Shown here in pieces: positions 35,819 to 39,865 of a DNA stretch of 39,865 nucleotides. Made by a program: the position numbers and the translations under genes. This stretch comes from Chromohalobacter beijerinckii (GTDB lineage: Bacteria > Pseudomonadota > Gammaproteobacteria > Pseudomonadales > Halomonadaceae). The stretch spans positions 1-39,865 of the forward strand of contig NZ_JAKGAK010000025.1 of the NCBI RefSeq assembly GCF_023061185.1, given 5' to 3'. The notes below the pieces were generated by a model. That model was not told the origin of the DNA, did not search any database, and was given only the letters and a program-made list of their open reading frames with translations. Numbering within the stretch: the stretch's first letter is position 1; every line of letters starts with the position of its first letter.

Positions 35819-37072
35819 TCACTCGGCCGCGCGTACGGCGCTGACCAGTCGCTCTGAGGCGGTTTCGGCCTTCATGTCAGGATCATTGAAGAAGTTGGTG
35901 ATGACATCGAACACCGCACCTTGCTGGCTATCCGACACTGCCATGCCATGTGCCAGACTGGGCACCAGCGCATCTTCGTCCATGGCGACATCGAAGGCCT
36001 CACGCGAAGCCTTGGCGCAGGCATCGAAATCGTCGAGGGAGACGTCCAAACGAACCGGAATCGACCCTTTGGCTTGGTTGAACTGAACCTGGAAATCCTT
36101 CGACAGAACGATACTCGCCAGGTCCAGTTGGGCCTGTTGCTTACCTTCGTCGTCGACATCGAACATGGCCAGGCTATCGGTGTTGTAGGAGAACATGCTT
36201 TCGGTCATCGGCGGGGCAACGCATTCGTAGTCCTCGCCCGGCGTCATGCCCGCAGCGGTGAACTCTCCCTTGGCCCAGTCGCCCATGATCTGCATGGCCG
36301 CTTTGCCATTGATGACCATCGATGTAGCGATGTTCCAGTCACGGCCGGCGATGTTGTCATCCATCGTGCCGCGTAGCTTCTTGAAGGTCTTGAGCGCTTT
36401 GATCATGGTGTCGCTGGTAAGCGCCTCAGGGTCCAGGTCGACGAACGCCTTGCGATAGAAATCGCCACCCCCGATCCCCATCATGACCACTTCGAAAACG
36501 GTCGCATCCTGCCAGGGCTGGCCACCGTGAGCGAGAGGAATGTAGCCCGCCTCACGAATCTTGTCGGCGGCGTCAAAGAACTCGTCCCATGTCTGCGGCA
36601 CATGATCAACGCCCGAATCTTCTAGAACCTCGGGGTTGGCCCAGATCCAGTTGATGCGATGAATATTGACGGGGACTGCGGCATAGTGACCGTCGACTTT
36701 ATCGGCGGCGGCGATTTCCTCGGGAAGGAAGTCGTCCCACCCATCGGCTTCGGCAGCTTTATCGATGTTACCGAGGAACCCCATGTCGCCCCACTCTTTA
36801 ATCAAAGGCCCCTTGATTTGCGCTACCGCCGGTGGGTTTCCCGAAATCGCACGCGATTTGAGCACCGTCATGGCGCTATCGCCCGCGCCGCCGGCAACCG
36901 CGAAGTCTTTCCAGGTGTGGCCCTTGGCCTCGAGTTTTTCCTTGAGCAGATTGGCGGCCTTGGCTTCGCCTCCCGAGGTCCACCAATGGAGGACTTCGAT
37001 TTCAGCGGCATTGGCCTGTCCCACGGCAGCAGCCAGCAGAGCACCTGCGGCAAGCGCATGGATCGTTTTCAT
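35819..37072 (-). CDS. gtsA: Glucose-type ABC transporter substrate-binding protein
   Basis: A 417-residue periplasmic sugar-binding protein with a Sec signal peptide (cleavage after ANA, residue 22). The mature protein starts AEIEVLHWWTSGGE and shows GNPPAVAQIKGPLIKEWGD, YAAVPVNIHRINWIWANP, PLAHGGQPWQDATVFE, AGRDWNIATSMVINGKAAMQ and the KGSIPVRLDVS segment. These agree closely with the glucose-binding protein GtsA of Pseudomonas putida. AAGGAG stands 8 bases before the ATG. It is the first gene of gtsABCD. No OprB-type porin gene follows in this window, unlike the Pseudomonas arrangement. Confidence 0.93.
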   Translation of the reverse strand: MKTIHALAAGALLAAAVGQANAAEIEVLHWWTSGGEAKAANLLKEKLEAKGHTWKDFAVAGGAGDSAMTVLKSRAISGNPPAVAQIKGPLIKEWGDMGFLGNIDKAAEADGWDDFLPEEIAAADKVDGHYAAVPVNIHRINWIWANPEVLEDSGVDHVPQTWDEFFDAADKIREAGYIPLAHGGQPWQDATVFEVVMMGIGGGDFYRKAFVDLDPEALTSDTMIKALKTFKKLRGTMDDNIAGRDWNIATSMVINGKAAMQIMGDWAKGEFTAAGMTPGEDYECVAPPMTESMFSYNTDSLAMFDVDDEGKQQAQLDLASIVLSKDFQVQFNQAKGSIPVRLDVSLDDFDACAKASREAFDVAMDEDALVPSLAHGMAVSDSQQGAVFDVITNFFNDPDMKAETASERLVSAVRAAE

Positions 37073-37430
37073 GGCGTAACTCCTTATGGTTGTTATCGCG
37101 ACATGGGTCGCTAATCACGAGGGGATGCCCCGTGTCTTACCAGTTTCGGGAGCGGCCAGCGAAGCGTCGACGGGGCAAGGAAGAGAGAAAGAAGGCCCAA
37201 AGGGCGGTCATGCCCAGCACTGTTCACGCTCGAATGAATGGCGCAATCCGTGACTGTTATCGTTATTACGTCAGTCCCTTGTTGGCGACCATGAGCCAGC
37301 GGATCGAACGCCCCCGATCCCTGGGTTCGAGCGTAGCGTATGCCAACATGCGTTTGGGTTACCGAGTCTTACAAAGTCTTGGCGACATATTGCAGCTCTG
37401 TAATATTCAACTCAGCCACATCTAGGGAAC
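37073..37430. other. Gene-free region between gtrS and gtsA
   Basis: A 358-base stretch with the expected gtsA promoter. An inverted GACTG/CAGTC pair frames TTATCGTTATTACGT near 37252-37276 and is a possible response-regulator site. CGATAACA (minus strand) occurs twice, inside that pair and again 18-25 bases before the gtsA start. No clear terminator for gtrS or consensus hexamer pair is visible. Confidence 0.45.
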
Positions 37431-38873
37431 TCAATGCGCCAAGGGTAGGCTTAGCCGGACGTTCAATCCTCCGGCAATGGATTCCTTCAAGTAGATCTCC
37501 CCACCGTGGGCTCGCACGATATGCCGAGCAATGGCAAGCCCCAGACCACTGCCCCCCGTGTGACGACTCCGTGAAGGCTCGAGCCGCACGAAAGGCTCGA
37601 AGACACGTTCCCGCTGTGCCTGGGGAATACCCGGCCCATCGTCACTGATGCCGATGACAATATGCTCGTAATCCCGGTGAAGTGCGATATCCACATGCTG
37701 CGCATAAAAAATGGCGTTCTCTATGAGATTGGCCAGACAACGCTTGAGTGCCAAGGGCTTCGCCGACAGCCATCCCGCATGCCCTTCAAGGTGGATCGAA
37801 GCACCTTCATGCACGGCAAGCTCCTCCATGAGATCTTTCACCAGCGCGTCTATGTCGATCGCAGAGGCCGTCTCATGGAGATCCAACCCTTTCACCGAAG
37901 CCAAGGCCCCTTTCACCAACTGATCCATTTCATCCAAGGAGCGTATGAAAGCCTCACGCTGAGCGGGTGAGTCGAGCATCTCGGCACGCAGGCGTAAGCG
38001 TGTGATAGGGGTTTTGAGATCATGCGAAATAGCGGAAAACAAGCGTTCGCGCTCCTCGACCTGATGGCGGATCCGTTCACTCATGCGATTGAACGCCATC
38101 GCAGTATCACGCAATTCACGTGGCCCGCGTTCAGCAAGCGGTGGCGATTCCAGATCGTCTCCCAGACGTCTTGCCGCTTTGGCCAGGATCGAGAGCGGCC
38201 GCGTCGACCTGCGTATTCCCCATAACGACAACATGATGACCGTCAGCAAGACGGCCATGGAGACGAAAAGTCGATCCCCGGATAACCAAGTGGCATCTTC
38301 CAGGGACTCCGCCATGGGAAGGGAAGTCGCGACGAATAACCAATTGCCCCCTTCGAGAGGCATTTGCACGATGAGAATAGGCGTCGACAACGGTGTGATC
38401 GCCAAGCTGCGGTGCGCCCAATGTGCGGGAAGCTCCGCAAGGGGAACTTCATTATTGAATACACGCAGGTCGCCGGGCTGTGAAAACCCGATGTACATCT
38501 CGCGTTGCCCAAGCTCTTGCTCGAGCCCATCTCGCAAATTAGCGGCCACCATCTCACGTGCGTTGCCCCCACTCGTACTCGGCAAGGCGATGCGGTGATC
38601 GTTGACGCTGACGAAGAAGCGAGTCCCGCCCATATCGCGCAATTGATCGAGCACGATGTGCCGATACTCATATGGCAACGAACTGAAATAACGTACGGTG
38701 GCGGCCAAACTTTCGGCTAGATGACGCGACAGAGTATCGAGCCTCACCAGGCGCTCACGGTTTTCCTGCCAACTCCAGATCCCGTAGCTGGCAATCTGCG
38801 CACCTAACACGCCCAGCAGCATGATCAATACGAAACGGCCCCTGAGGGTTCGCGGACGCCACCACCGCTTCAC
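37431..38873 (-). CDS. gtrS: Sensor histidine kinase, GtrS-like
   Basis: A 480-residue membrane kinase. A first helix at about residues 12-32 and a second near 200-218 enclose a periplasmic sensor. A HAMP linker follows, then SAISHDLKTPITRLRLRAEML (phospho-His), NLIENAIFYA, DDGPGIP and GGSGLGLAIARHIV. The start is a GTG that overlaps the gltR stop codon (GTGA), so the pair is translated together. By position beside gts genes it is the likely counterpart of Pseudomonas GtrS, which senses ketogluconate-type signals. The sequence alone shows only an EnvZ-class kinase, so the symbol rests on context. Confidence 0.82.
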   Translation of the reverse strand: MKRWWRPRTLRGRFVLIMLLGVLGAQIASYGIWSWQENRERLVRLDTLSRHLAESLAATVRYFSSLPYEYRHIVLDQLRDMGGTRFFVSVNDHRIALPSTSGGNAREMVAANLRDGLEQELGQREMYIGFSQPGDLRVFNNEVPLAELPAHWAHRSLAITPLSTPILIVQMPLEGGNWLFVATSLPMAESLEDATWLSGDRLFVSMAVLLTVIMLSLWGIRRSTRPLSILAKAARRLGDDLESPPLAERGPRELRDTAMAFNRMSERIRHQVEERERLFSAISHDLKTPITRLRLRAEMLDSPAQREAFIRSLDEMDQLVKGALASVKGLDLHETASAIDIDALVKDLMEELAVHEGASIHLEGHAGWLSAKPLALKRCLANLIENAIFYAQHVDIALHRDYEHIVIGISDDGPGIPQAQRERVFEPFVRLEPSRSRHTGGSGLGLAIARHIVRAHGGEIYLKESIAGGLNVRLSLPLAH

Positions 38874-39583
38874 ATCACCGATTCCACGGGGGCTGCCAGG
38901 ACATAACCTGCTCCGCGCACGGTGCGGATCAATTGCGAATGCTGGGCATCTTCTCCCAGGCGCTGACGCAAGCGGCAGACGTGTACATCGATGGAGCGAT
39001 CCAAGGGCGGCGCTCGGCGTCCCCGGCTAAGGTCGAACAAGCGCTCGCGGGACAGCACCTGCTCAGGATGATCCAGAAATACACCCAGCAGTTGATAATC
39101 CGCTCCCGATAGATGACTTCGGTTACCCGCATCGTCGATCAACTCACGCGTAATCCTATCGAGCGACCAGGGCCCGAATCGGACGATGCGTGTGGCCGCG
39201 GCTGGTAATGGTTTGACGCGGCGCAAGATCGCCTTGACGCGTGCCAGTAGTTCACGCGGATTGAACGGCTTGGCCAAATAGTCGTCGGCTCCTAGTTCGA
39301 GTCCGAGAATACGGTCGGTTTCATCCACACTCGCGGTCAGCATGATGATGGGCAAGCTGCTATGCCGGCGAAGATCGCGACAAAGCGACAATCCATCTTC
39401 TCCCGGCATCATGATGTCGAGTATCAGTAAATCGGGATCTTCATCGCGTATCAAGGTAGGTAAGGCATCGCCGTCTTCCCCCAATACGACCTTGAAGCCA
39501 TGTCGCTCGAGGTAAGTTTGCAACAGCTCACGAATTTCGGCGTCGTCATCGATGACGGCCACTGTCGTATGATTCATCGTCAT
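38870..39583 (-). CDS. gltR: OmpR-family response regulator, GltR-like
   Basis: A 237-residue regulator. The receiver domain has the acidic IDDD pocket at residues 11-14, phospho-acceptor Asp56 (LILDIMMPGEDG), Thr83 and Lys105 (AKPFNP). The C-terminal winged helix covers about residues 135-232, with SGADYQLLGVFLDHPEQVLSR, RSIDVHVCRLRQRLG and RTVRGAGYVLA. It is probably the activator of gtsABCD, as GltR is in Pseudomonas. A 5-3-5 inverted repeat (GGGAG-ACG-CTCCC, 39587-39599) lies 3 bases before the ATG and contains the ribosome site, so it could dampen translation. Confidence 0.88.
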   Translation of the reverse strand: MTMNHTTVAVIDDDAEIRELLQTYLERHGFKVVLGEDGDALPTLIRDEDPDLLILDIMMPGEDGLSLCRDLRRHSSLPIIMLTASVDETDRILGLELGADDYLAKPFNPRELLARVKAILRRVKPLPAAATRIVRFGPWSLDRITRELIDDAGNRSHLSGADYQLLGVFLDHPEQVLSRERLFDLSRGRRAPPLDRSIDVHVCRLRQRLGEDAQHSQLIRTVRGAGYVLAAPVESVM

Positions 39584-39865
39584 AGTGGGAGACGCTCCCT
39601 GCCGCTGCTTCCCAATTCGACAGAAGGCACTGCGGATATTTGTTGGTTATCGTCGCGATTCTTTATCGATGATGCGATGGCCTCCCCTACGCATCAAGCG
39701 AATCATGGGGCGACACGACCAAAGGGGGAGGAATATAACGTACATACGCAATATGGGTGAGTTTTATGAGCGCTGTGACGATACTCGACGTAGTAGTTTT
39801 TCATTCGACAGCATCAAACGCGTTGTTTTTTCAGCCCCATAAACGATAAAACCCCAGCTTCGAAA
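39584..39865. other. Gene-free right edge upstream of gltR
   Basis: A 282-base AT-richer stretch holding the gltR promoter, with no gene seen. At the very edge the plus strand reads AAAACCCCAGCTTCGAA. If continued by GCTGGGGTTTT beyond the window, it would be a bidirectional terminator of the next gene. This is an inference from half a hairpin. Confidence 0.3.

Overview
The window is 39.9 kb of GC-rich, gene-dense gammaproteobacterial chromosome. Its gene content (glucose-type gts ABC transporter with a GltR/GtrS pair, TAXI-TRAP transporter with DctBD, EpmC, a Uup-type ABC-F protein, fadBA, RlmM) and the acidic composition of the exported binding proteins suggest a halophilic Halomonadaceae member (Halomonas/Chromohalobacter type). 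This is inferred from family resemblance, not from a search. No phage, insertion sequence, CRISPR array, rRNA or tRNA was recognised.

Left part (1-9050, all on the minus strand): a catabolic-looking block. It holds the start of an aldehyde dehydrogenase cut by the window edge, a YjiH-type membrane protein with a GMC alcohol/choline-type dehydrogenase, a LysR regulator, and a tightly overlapping set of flavin monooxygenase, RidA, DUF1028 protein and M20 (ArgE-like) deacylase. Three copies of an approximately 70-bp promoter block align without gaps. Each carries a LysR-type T-N11-A box, and they lie upstream of the aldehyde dehydrogenase, the yjiH-GMC unit and the monooxygenase operon. I read this as one LysR-controlled regulon for an unidentified substrate, and it is the best candidate here for an undescribed system.

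Middle part (9190-23460): mostly household genes. They are an inorganic pyrophosphatase with a signal peptide, a Yip1/YohC membrane protein, the fadBA beta-oxidation operon, a DUF5924/DUF2914 membrane protein, slyA with a palindrome at its promoter, a membrane-anchored hypothetical protein, a universal stress protein, uup, tatD with a small partner gene, an HPP membrane protein, epmC and a MATE efflux pump.

Dct/TAXI part (23450-30470): dctB and dctD overlap. They are followed by two 18-bp upstream activator sites 33 bp apart, a sigma-54 promoter, and a TAXI binding protein plus fused TRAP permease. The sensor, regulator, activator sites, promoter and transporter form a complete circuit, with a stem-loop between the binding-protein and permease genes.

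Right part (30570-39865): a conserved hypothetical gene, tusA and rlmM, then the sugar ABC transporter gtsABCD with the two-component system gltR-gtrS upstream on the same strand. A stem-loop again separates the binding-protein gene from the permease genes.
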